From: Brevundimonas sp.
Lineage (GTDB): Bacteria; Pseudomonadota; Alphaproteobacteria; Caulobacterales; Caulobacteraceae
Length of the DNA: 16,611 bases
Assembly: GCA_031119155.1 (NCBI GenBank)
Contig: JAVHYH010000047.1
Span: 1 to 16,611 of the forward strand
Direction: 5' to 3'
Made by a program: the position numbers and the translations under genes. The number at the start of each line of letters is the position of its first letter. Position 1 is the stretch's first letter. Below are positions 1-6,155 of the stretch, piece by piece. A model generated the notes under the pieces. The model was not told the origin of the DNA, made no database searches, and saw only the letters and a list, made by a program, of their open reading frames with translations.

Positions 1-541
1 TGCCGCCCCGTTGCCGCTCAAGGTGGGTCCAGGTGCGGACCAGACGCGAGCGCTCATAATCGAGCCGCGCCAGTTCGACCTGCAAACGACCTTCCTTGGT
101 GCGGGCGCGACGACCGAAGATTTCGAGGATCAGGCCGGTGCGGTCGATGACCTTGCACTCCCACGCCTTCTCCAGGTTGCGTTGCTGGACGGGGGTCAGC
201 TGGTCGTCGACGACGACGGCCTCCGCCTCGGCGGCGCGCACGAGGGCGGCCAGTTCCTCGACCTTGCCCGAGCCGAACAGGGTGGCGGGCGTAGTCTTGC
301 GGACGCGCACGATTTCCTCGGCGCGCACGTCGAGGTCCAGCGCGGCGGCCAGACCCACGGCTTCCTGCAGACGCTCCTCCGCCAGCCGGGGGCTGTCGGA
401 ACGTCCGTCGGGATGGATGACGACCGCCCGGATCAGAGGGACGGAATGGTCGATAAGCTTGGTGGTCAGAAGGGTGTCTTTCAGTGAGGCGTGGTGAAGG
501 CCGTAAGATAGGAAGTCACCGGTCCCACGACCACCACCCAT
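1..541 (-). CDS. hflX: GTPase HflX, N-terminal part (cut by window edge)
   Basis: About the first 180 residues of HflX, a ribosome-binding GTPase that splits or rescues stalled ribosomes in the cytoplasm. What is visible is the N-terminal HflX domain. It includes a GSGKVEEL segment, a VVDDQLTPVQQRNLE segment, and the family's strongest signature, GRRARTKEG...LQVELARLDYERSRLVRTWTHLERQ, reaching the window edge. The GTPase G-motifs lie beyond the window. No GTG or TTG start is available near the usual N-terminus. The only in-frame ATG is at 541-539, giving an MGGGRGTGDF lead that is longer than the conserved start. It has a GGAGGA Shine-Dalgarno sequence 10 bases upstream, and that sequence lies inside an inverted-repeat element. 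The gene lies downstream of hfq on the same strand, the classical hfq-hflX order. Identity is secure; the exact start is moderately sure. Confidence 0.93.
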   Translation of the reverse strand, partial: MGGGRGTGDFLSYGLHHASLKDTLLTTKLIDHSVPLIRAVVIHPDGRSDSPRLAEERLQEAVGLAAALDLDVRAEEIVRVRKTTPATLFGSGKVEELAALVRAAEAEAVVVDDQLTPVQQRNLEKAWECKVIDRTGLILEIFGRRARTKEGRLQVELARLDYERSRLVRTWTHLERQRGG

Positions 542-728
542 GCTTTCGTCATCCTCCGGCGACCTCGCCCAAGCGAGGGCGACCGGGGGACCCAGCGGCG
601 CCGCGACGGCGGCGAAACACTGACGATCAAAGCTGTAACACCTGCGCTCCCGACAGCTTCGCGCTCACGCGCGCCGCTGGGTCCCCCGGTCTGCGCCGCT
701 ACGCGGCTTGCCGGAGGATGACGAAAGC
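542..728. repeat. Nested inverted repeat (REP-doublet-like) filling the hfq-hflX spacer
   Basis: Two arms face each other. The outer arms 542-560 and 710-728 are perfect 19-base complements (outer end GCTTTCGTCATCC). The inner arms 582-601 and 671-690 are perfect 20-base complements (GACCCAGCGGCG core). Between outer and inner parts each arm has its own small hairpin: 564-568 with 573-577 (CTCGC/GCGAG) on the left, and 695-699 with 703-707 (GCCGC/GCGGC) on the right. These two hairpins differ in sequence but keep the fold. A further stem, 630-636 with 653-659 (AAGCTGT/ACAGCTT), sits in the centre. The whole can fold as a branched structure or cruciform. The layout resembles paired REP units (REPIN type), but only one copy is in this window, so dispersal in the genome is inference. 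There is no T-run, so it is not a classical terminator. It starts 11 bases from the hfq stop and abuts the hflX ATG. Confidence 0.85.
552..557 (-). promoter_or_regulatory. Shine-Dalgarno of hflX, carried by the repeat arm
   Basis: On the minus strand these bases read GGAGGA, separated by 10 bases from the ATG at 541. They decide the hflX start, because no other usual start codon is in frame nearby. The motif is part of the outer arm of the inverted repeat at 542-728. Pairing of the two arms in an hfq-hflX transcript would therefore hide it. Confidence 0.55.
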
Positions 729-738
729 GAAAAGGAAC

Positions 739-984
739 TCAGTCCTCGTCGGCGTCCGGCTCGTACAGCTGGACCGGGGCCGAGGGCATGATGGTCGAGA
801 TGGCGTGCTTGTAGACCAGCTGGGACTGGCCATCGCGGCGCAGCAGCACACAGAAGTTGTCGAACCAGGTCACGATGCCCTGCAGCTTGACCCCGTTGAC
901 CAGGAAGATGGTCAGCGGCGTCTTGGTCTTGCGGACCGAGTTGAGGAAGGTGTCCTGAAGGTTTTGACGCTTGTCTTGCGACAT
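739..984 (-). CDS. hfq: RNA chaperone Hfq
   Basis: An 81-residue Hfq, the hexameric Sm-like protein that binds small RNAs and mRNAs. The Sm1 region is seen at about residues 22-47 (TPLTIFLVNGVKLQGIVTWF) and the Sm2 motif at 58-69 (YKHAISTIMPSA). Q10 in NLQDTFLN and Y58-K59-H60 match the proximal RNA-binding residues of the family. The tail is very short and acidic (YEPDADED), as in other alphaproteobacteria, without the long disordered C-terminus of the E. coli protein. The start MSQDKRQNLQ was chosen because it fits the family length; the frame stays open further upstream, but that part has no Hfq character. The SD upstream is weak (GGGAAC about 10 bases away). An unusual A-rich stretch and a hairpin lie in the leader. 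hflX follows after the inverted repeat. Confidence 0.97.
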   Translation of the reverse strand: MSQDKRQNLQDTFLNSVRKTKTPLTIFLVNGVKLQGIVTWFDNFCVLLRRDGQSQLVYKHAISTIMPSAPVQLYEPDADED

Positions 985-1002
985 GGCGGGTAGTTCCCGT
1001 TC

Positions 1003-1053
1003 TTTGTTGTTCTCCGGCCGGAGGAGCGGCGCGGGACCGGTCGGCGCCGGTCC
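1003..1053 (-). promoter_or_regulatory. Possible hfq leader element: hairpin plus ARN-type A-rich stretch
   Basis: Reading toward hfq there is first a 7-base-pair hairpin (GGACCGG/CCGGTCC, 1034-1040 with 1047-1053). A short A-rich stretch follows, containing AACAACAAAG at about 1002-1011 and ending roughly 18 bases before the ATG. Three consecutive A-R-N triplets (AAC AAC AAA) fit the kind of sequence bound by the distal face of Hfq. Hfq is known to repress its own mRNA in E. coli. Autoregulation here is inference, and no convincing -35/-10 pair was found. Confidence 0.25.
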
Positions 1054-1179
1054 GTCTACCTTAACGGCCCAAGCGCGGGTCGCAACCGCGAATGCCGGCG
1101 GGCGACGCAGGATTGCGGACAAGGCCCGACTTCGCCCAAGTTGCTCACAGGGAATCAATCCCGCTCTCGTTGAGAACCC

Positions 1180-1575
1180 ATGGTCAGATTTCCGAAAACC
1201 CTCGCCCTCGGCGCCGTTCTGCTGTGCAGCCTGTCCGGCGCGCGAGGGGTGGAGGAGCCGAGCATCTGGGCTCCGCCGCCGGGGACGGTGGCCATCCCGG
1301 CGATCGTCGCTCGTGACCTCCCAACGCCCGGCGATCAGGTGAAGGTCTGCATGCAGGCCGGCGTCAGGCCCCAGACCTATCCATTGATCGGCCGTGGATG
1401 TCGGGACGGCGCACAGACCTGCACCGTTTTCGTCGGCGTCCATAGCCATGACCACGTCCGGCTTCAGGAGTACGACGCCGCCAATCCGCCTGTCGTCGTG
1501 GCGACGGATGACATCTGTACGCAACCTTCGCGTCCGGCGGCCGGCGTCCTGGGTTGGACGCCACAGCAGGACTGA
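1180..1575 (+). CDS. Small secreted cysteine-containing protein, unknown function
   Basis: A 131-residue protein I do not recognise. It begins with a plausible Sec signal peptide: MVRFPK, then a hydrophobic core TLALGAVLLCSL, then SGARG with likely cleavage near residues 22-24. The mature part of about 108 residues has four cysteines (57, 74, 81, 113), compatible with two disulfides, and no further membrane segment. That points to a periplasmic or exported protein. About 29 of its 130 codons after the start end in A or T, so coding bias is present but weaker than in the neighbouring housekeeping genes. The RBS is weak (GAGAA about 5 bases before ATG). It lies opposite to its neighbours: divergent from hfq and convergent with dat, the two stop codons being 5 bases apart. 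The 590-base stretch between hfq and dat offers no better gene. Confidence 0.6.
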   Translation: MVRFPKTLALGAVLLCSLSGARGVEEPSIWAPPPGTVAIPAIVARDLPTPGDQVKVCMQAGVRPQTYPLIGRGCRDGAQTCTVFVGVHSHDHVRLQEYDAANPPVVVATDDICTQPSRPAAGVLGWTPQQD

Positions 1576-1580
1576 GCCTC

Positions 1581-2444
1581 CTAAACCGCGTCCCGCGTGC
1601 CCCGCTCGATGTAGAGCTCACGCAGACGCGTCGCGACCGGACCCGGCTTGCCGTCGCCGATCTTCACCCCGTCGATCGAGACGGCGGGCATGACGAAGGC
1701 GCCGGCGGCGGTGAAAAAGGCTTCCTTGGCGCGCTGGGCCTCCTCGACGGTGAAGGCCCGCTCCTCCAGCTCGATCCCCTCCTCCTTGAGGATGTCGAGC
1801 AGGGTCGTGCGGGTGCAGCCGCGCAGGATGTTGGCCTGGGTGTCGCGCGTGCGCAGCTTGCCGTGCTCGTCGATGATCCAGGCGTTGGTCGAGGAGCCCT
1901 CGGTCACCAGCCCCATGTCATCGACCATCCAGCACTCATAGGCGCCGCGGTCCTTGGCGTGCTGCTTGGCCAGCACATTGGCCAGCAGGCCCACGGTCTT
2001 GATGTCGCAGCGGCCCCAGCGGATGTCCGGCGTCGTGACCACGGCCACGCCGTTGGCGGCGGTGGCGTCGGTCTTCACCGGGCTGATCGACTTGGAGGTG
2101 ACGACCACGCTGGGCGGGGTGCCTTCCGGCGGGAACGGGTGATCCCGGCGAGCCGTGCCGCGCGTGACCTGCAGATAGACGATGCCGTTCTTCACCCGGT
2201 TGCGGCGGATGGTTTCGCGCAGCACGGCGGTCAGGGCCTCGCGCGACATGGGAATGTCGATGCGCAGCTCGTTCAGGCTGCGGTGGAGCCGGGTCATATG
2301 GCCGTCGAAATCGGCCATCCGGCCGTCGAAGACCGACCAGACCTCATAGACGCCGTCGGCGAACTGGAAGCCCCGGTCCTCGATGTGGACGCTGGCCTGA
2401 CCGTGCGGGACGTACTGGCCGTTGACGTAGGCGACGCGGCTCAT
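1581..2444 (-). CDS. dat: D-amino-acid aminotransferase (fold-type IV PLP enzyme)
   Basis: A 287-residue PLP enzyme that moves amino groups between D-amino acids and 2-oxo acids. The PLP lysine is K149 in RCDIKTVGLLANVLAK, and the cofactor-binding glutamate is E182 in TEGSSTN. RGFQFADGVYE at 24-34 is the usual N-terminal signature. Y33 together with R100 and H102 in GTARRDHPFP match the carboxylate-trap residues of Bacillus-type D-amino-acid aminotransferase. This favours Dat over the related branched-chain enzyme IlvE and over aminodeoxychorismate lyase. Its ATG overlaps the ntrX stop by 4 bases (ATGA, 2441-2444), so it is probably translationally coupled to the regulator gene. It is the last gene of the dusB-ntrY-ntrX-dat unit. 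Substrate preference is inferred from motifs only. Confidence 0.88.
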   Translation of the reverse strand: MSRVAYVNGQYVPHGQASVHIEDRGFQFADGVYEVWSVFDGRMADFDGHMTRLHRSLNELRIDIPMSREALTAVLRETIRRNRVKNGIVYLQVTRGTARRDHPFPPEGTPPSVVVTSKSISPVKTDATAANGVAVVTTPDIRWGRCDIKTVGLLANVLAKQHAKDRGAYECWMVDDMGLVTEGSSTNAWIIDEHGKLRTRDTQANILRGCTRTTLLDILKEEGIELEERAFTVEEAQRAKEAFFTAAGAFVMPAVSIDGVKIGDGKPGPVATRLRELYIERGTRDAV

Positions 2445-3856
2445 TCCTCGACGGGTCCTTCTTCCTCATCCTCGCCGCCGCGCGACGGCGAGACGCCCAG
2501 CGACTTCAGCTTCCGGTGCAGGGCCGAACGCTCCATGCCGATGAAGGCGGCCGTGCGGCTGATATTGCCGCCGAAGCGCATGATCTGGGCGGCCAGATAT
2601 TCCCGCTCGAACACCTCACGCGCCTCGCGCAGCGGCAGGGCGATGATGCGTTCGGCGCCCAGGGCGGCGTTGCCCCCCGCATTCGTCGCCTCCTGCGGCA
2701 GGGCGTCGGCGCCGATCGGATCGTTGATGTCGCCGGTAGCGAGGATCAGCAGACGCTCGACGTTGTTGCGCAGCTGGCGGACATTGCCCGGCCAGGGATG
2801 GACCTGCAGCACGGCGATGGCGTCATCGCCCAGACGACGGCGCGGCAGCCCCTGCGACGAGGCCAGGCTCTCGATGAAGTAATCGACCAGTTCCTGGATG
2901 TCCTCGCGCCGTTCGGCCAGGGCCGGAACGCGGATCGGCACCACGTTCAGGCGGTGGAACAGGTCCTCGCGGAACCGGCCCTCGGCGATCTCCTGCTTGA
3001 GGTCGCGCGAGGTCGAGGTGACGACGCGCACGTCGACCTGCACGTCCTGCTCGCCGCCGACACGGCGGAAGCGCTGCTCGACCAGCACGCGCAGGACGCG
3101 GCTCTGGCTCTCGCGCGGCATGTCGCCGACATCGTCCAGATACAGGGTGCCGCCGTGGGCGCGCTCGAACACGCCGATCTTGCGCGGACGGCCGTCGCCG
3201 CCCTCCTCGCCGAACAGTTCGACGTCGAGGCGTTCCGGGGTCATGCCCGCCGCCGCGATGGCCACGAACTCGCCGCGCGCGCGGGCGCTGGCGTCGTGGA
3301 TCTGGCGGGCGACCAGCTCCTTGCCCGAACCGGGCGGGCCCGAGATCAGCACGCGGCTGTTGGCCGGGGCGACCTTGGCGATGGTGCTGCGCAGGGTCTG
3401 GGCGGCGGCCGACTTGCCGATCAGGCCGGTGGGCACGGCGACCTGGGCGCGCAGGCGGCGGTTCTCGCGCTTCAGGGCCGAGGCCTCCAGAGCGCGCTGG
3501 ACCACCACCACCAACCGGTCCGACTTGAACGGCTTCTCGATGAAGTCATAGGCGCCGCGCTGCAGGGCGCTGACGGCGGTTTCGATATTGCCGTGGCCCG
3601 AGATCATCACGACCGGCAGGTCCGGATCCAGCTCCTTGATGACGTCCAGCAGCTCCAGACCGTCCAGCCCGCCGCCCTGCATCCAGATGTCCAGCAGGGC
3701 CAGCGACGGACGCCGGGCGCGGATCGCGGCCATGGCCTCGTCGGAGTTGGAGGCCACGCGCACGGCGTGCCCCTCGTCCTCGAGCAGGCCCGAGACCAGT
3801 TCGCGGATGTCGGCCTCGTCGTCGACGACCAGGATGTCGGCTCCGGTGGATCGCAT
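2441..3856 (-). CDS. ntrX: Two-component response regulator NtrX
   Basis: 471 residues, the partner of the NtrY kinase. Residues 7-120 form a receiver domain with the acidic pair D12-D13, phospho-acceptor D56 (LALLDIWMQ), S86 and K108. Residues about 143-385 form an AAA+ domain with Walker A GPPGSGKE (173-180), Walker B LYLDDVGDM (238-246), an RFREDLFHRLNV arginine-finger region (294-305) and GNVRQLRNNVE (357-367). A Fis-type helix-turn-helix lies at about 415-455 (NISRTAAFIGMERSALHRKL). The GAFTGA loop that sigma-54 activators use to contact polymerase is missing: after ELFGEE the chain runs through a short glycine-rich link to KIGVFERAHGGTL. This suggests sigma-54-independent action. The start has GAGG about 6 bases upstream and lies 10 bases after ntrY; the 3' end overlaps dat by 4 bases. 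In relatives NtrX influences nitrogen, redox and cell-envelope control. Confidence 0.95.
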   Translation of the reverse strand: MRSTGADILVVDDEADIRELVSGLLEDEGHAVRVASNSDEAMAAIRARRPSLALLDIWMQGGGLDGLELLDVIKELDPDLPVVMISGHGNIETAVSALQRGAYDFIEKPFKSDRLVVVVQRALEASALKRENRRLRAQVAVPTGLIGKSAAAQTLRSTIAKVAPANSRVLISGPPGSGKELVARQIHDASARARGEFVAIAAAGMTPERLDVELFGEEGGDGRPRKIGVFERAHGGTLYLDDVGDMPRESQSRVLRVLVEQRFRRVGGEQDVQVDVRVVTSTSRDLKQEIAEGRFREDLFHRLNVVPIRVPALAERREDIQELVDYFIESLASSQGLPRRRLGDDAIAVLQVHPWPGNVRQLRNNVERLLILATGDINDPIGADALPQEATNAGGNAALGAERIIALPLREAREVFEREYLAAQIMRFGGNISRTAAFIGMERSALHRKLKSLGVSPSRGGEDEEEGPVEE

Positions 3857-3866
3857 ATCGCCTCGC

Positions 3867-6155
3867 TTACTCGGCCGCCGCGACGGAGCCGCCGGACGCC
3901 TTGGCGTCCCGCGATCCGGCCGGGGCCTTCACTGGGGAGTTGAGGGGGAAGATCAGGCACACGCGCGCGCCGGACAGGGTCTCGGCGTCGGCCAGCTTCA
4001 GCTCGCCGCCGTGTTCCTCGCAGATGCGCTTGACGATGGCCAGGCCGAGGCCCGTGCCCTTCTCGCGCGTGGTCACATAGGGCTCCGTCAGGCGGTCGCG
4101 GTCCTTGGCCGGCAGGCCGGGGCCGTCGTCCTCGATGACGAAGGTGGCGACATTGTCCTCGACCGTCAGACGGGCCGAGATGCCGGGCGCGTCGCCGTCG
4201 CCGGGCCGGGGACTGGCCTCGCGCCGCGCGGCCACGGCCTCGCCGGCGTTCTTGAGGATGTTGGTCAGGGCCTGGCCGACCATCTGGCGGTCGGCGTGGA
4301 TGGTCACCTTGGGCAGAGGCTCCTGCAGGGCCACGTCGATGTCCGGCGCCGCGACGCGCTGGGCGAAGGCCGCCTCGCGCAGCAGCTCCGCCGGATTGAC
4401 CGCGGTGAAGCGCGGCGCGGGCATGCGGGCGAAGGACGAGAACTCGTCGACCATCCGGCCGATGTCCCCGACCTGGCGGATGATGGTCTCGGTGCAGCGG
4501 TCGAAGACCTCGACGTCCTCCTCGACCATCTTGCGATAGCGACGGCGCAGGCGTTCGGCGGACAGCTGGATCGGCGTCAGCGGGTTCTTGATCTCATGGG
4601 CGATGCGGCGGGCCACGTCGCGCCAGGCGGCGTTGCGCTGGGCGGTGACCAGACGGGTGATGTCGTCGAAGGTCAGGACCATCTCGCCGCCGACCCCGCC
4701 CTCAATCCGCACGCGCAGGCGGCGGGTCTCGCCGTCGGTGCTGACGTCGATCTCTTCCTCGATATGGGCCTCGGCGCGGCGGGCCAGTTCGCTCAGCTCG
4801 GGCGAGACGTCACCCAGCGGGCGGCCGATGATGTCCCCGTCGGCGATGCCCAGCAGTTCGACGGCGCTGTCGTTGATGGCCGAGACCCGGCGACGGCGGT
4901 CCACGCCGATGACGCCGGCGGACACGCCCGACAGCACGGTCTCGATGAAGCGCGAGCGTTCGACCGCCTCCTCGCTGGCCGCGCGCAGGGCCGCCTGCTG
5001 CGCCTCCAGGTCGCCGGTCATGCGGTTGAAGGCGGCGGACAGGGTCTTGATCTCGCCCGGCCCGTCCTCGCCGTCCACGCGGGCCGACAGGTCGCCGCCC
5101 GCGACGGCGTCCGCCGCGACCACCAGACGCCCGATCGGCGCCGAGATGGAGTTGGCCGCCGACATGCCCAGCCAGACGGCGCCGACCAGCACCAGCAGGG
5201 CGGTCTCGAAATAGCTCAGGGCGAAGACGGCCTGGATGCGGGCGCGGCTGTCCTCGGCCTCCTTGTAGGCGACGATGGACTCGCGGGCCGAGGCCAGCTG
5301 GCCGATCAGGCCCGGCTGCAGCGGGCGGACCAGATAGAGATAGGCGTCGCCATAGGCCGGGAAGGCGACCACGCCGCGGATGGCGTCCGGCCCCTCGGTG
5401 ACCTGCTGCACCGACGGCTGCTCCTGCGCCTGCGCCTCCTCCAGCGCCTCGCGCGACGGGGCGACGTACGGCGGAGCGTTGGGCCCCTCGCCGCTGGCCA
5501 GCACCTCGCCGTTCTCGTCGAGGATATAGACGGCCGGATAGCCGAACAGCTGGCCCACCTGACTCAGGGCGTCGGAGAACTGGATGCGGTTGTTCAGCAG
5601 CGGGCGGATGCCCTCCAGCTGTTCGGCGATGACCCCGATGTCGGAATCGAGCTCGGTCGAGACGTCGCTGGTATAGGCCCGGCCGATGGCGGCGCCGTTG
5701 TCGACGGCGGCCTGGACGTTGTCGCTGAACCACTGGTCCACGCCCCGGTTGACCAGCACCCCGAACACGAGGGCGATCAGCACCGACGGCACCAGCGCCA
5801 CGGACGAGAACAGGATCACGAATCGCAGATGCAGGCGCGCGCCCGCGTCGCCGCGCCGCCGCACCAGACCGAACGCCCGACGCCCGACCACGACAGCCAG
5901 CCCGCTGATCAGCAGCAGGTTGGCGATTAGGATCAGCAGCATGGCCTGACTGACCGTGGCCCTTGTGCCCTCCCCGGCCACGCCGGGCGCCACGGCGACC
6001 AGCCAGATGGCGGCGATGTTGGTGACCAGCGCCAGGGCGAAGGCGATCAGGAAGGCGTTGCGGCGTTGCGTCTCCGACCAGCCGGCGAACCAGCGCGCCG
6101 GTCCGCGAGGCGCGGGCGGTGCGGGTTGAACGTCGGCGGCGGGTGTGTCCGTCAT
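3867..6155 (-). CDS. ntrY: Membrane sensor histidine kinase NtrY
   Basis: 762 residues. Membrane segments lie at about 34-56, 72-91, 112-136 and 311-332. The region 137-310 between the last two is periplasmic and forms the probable sensing domain, with an Ala/Glu/Gln-rich stretch at 232-252. It is followed by HAMP (about 333-388), PAS (about 400-505) and the kinase core. The phospho-acceptor histidine is H520 in RIAHEIKNPLTPIQLS. The ATP-binding motifs are N-box NILKNAGEA (632-640), G1 EDDGPG (675-680) and G2 GTGLGLAI (700-707). All catalytic motifs are intact. The start ATG (6155-6153) overlaps the dusB stop by 4 bases, so it is probably read by coupling. ntrX follows 10 bases after its stop. 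The stimulus is not visible from the sequence. Confidence 0.96.
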   Translation of the reverse strand: MTDTPAADVQPAPPAPRGPARWFAGWSETQRRNAFLIAFALALVTNIAAIWLVAVAPGVAGEGTRATVSQAMLLILIANLLLISGLAVVVGRRAFGLVRRRGDAGARLHLRFVILFSSVALVPSVLIALVFGVLVNRGVDQWFSDNVQAAVDNGAAIGRAYTSDVSTELDSDIGVIAEQLEGIRPLLNNRIQFSDALSQVGQLFGYPAVYILDENGEVLASGEGPNAPPYVAPSREALEEAQAQEQPSVQQVTEGPDAIRGVVAFPAYGDAYLYLVRPLQPGLIGQLASARESIVAYKEAEDSRARIQAVFALSYFETALLVLVGAVWLGMSAANSISAPIGRLVVAADAVAGGDLSARVDGEDGPGEIKTLSAAFNRMTGDLEAQQAALRAASEEAVERSRFIETVLSGVSAGVIGVDRRRRVSAINDSAVELLGIADGDIIGRPLGDVSPELSELARRAEAHIEEEIDVSTDGETRRLRVRIEGGVGGEMVLTFDDITRLVTAQRNAAWRDVARRIAHEIKNPLTPIQLSAERLRRRYRKMVEEDVEVFDRCTETIIRQVGDIGRMVDEFSSFARMPAPRFTAVNPAELLREAAFAQRVAAPDIDVALQEPLPKVTIHADRQMVGQALTNILKNAGEAVAARREASPRPGDGDAPGISARLTVEDNVATFVIEDDGPGLPAKDRDRLTEPYVTTREKGTGLGLAIVKRICEEHGGELKLADAETLSGARVCLIFPLNSPVKAPAGSRDAKASGGSVAAAE

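Noticed and set aside
481..552. 23-codon minus-strand open frame overlapping the hflX start (MTKAWVVVVG...)
   Set aside because: Its ATG lies inside the repeat motif with no spacing from GGAGG, so it could not be initiated well, and it has no coding character.
1150..1162. GGGAATCAATCCC near-palindrome containing a GAATC (CcrM-type GANTC) site upstream of the secreted-protein gene; another GACTC at 10780-10784
   Set aside because: GANTC sites occur by chance at this density and the palindrome arms are only four bases; no link to regulation can be supported from one window.
739..1524. 261-residue extended version of Hfq
   Set aside because: The N-terminal extension has no family similarity and overlaps the leader and the plus-strand secreted-protein gene; the 81-residue form matches Hfq fully.
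1554..5930. Very long plus-strand open frames (1554-2882, 2516-3943, 3588-5930) opposite dat, ntrX and ntrY
   Set aside because: They are antisense shadows produced by high GC third positions. Their translations are low-complexity and rich in Asp, Gly, His, Gln and Arg, while the minus-strand genes carry full catalytic motifs.
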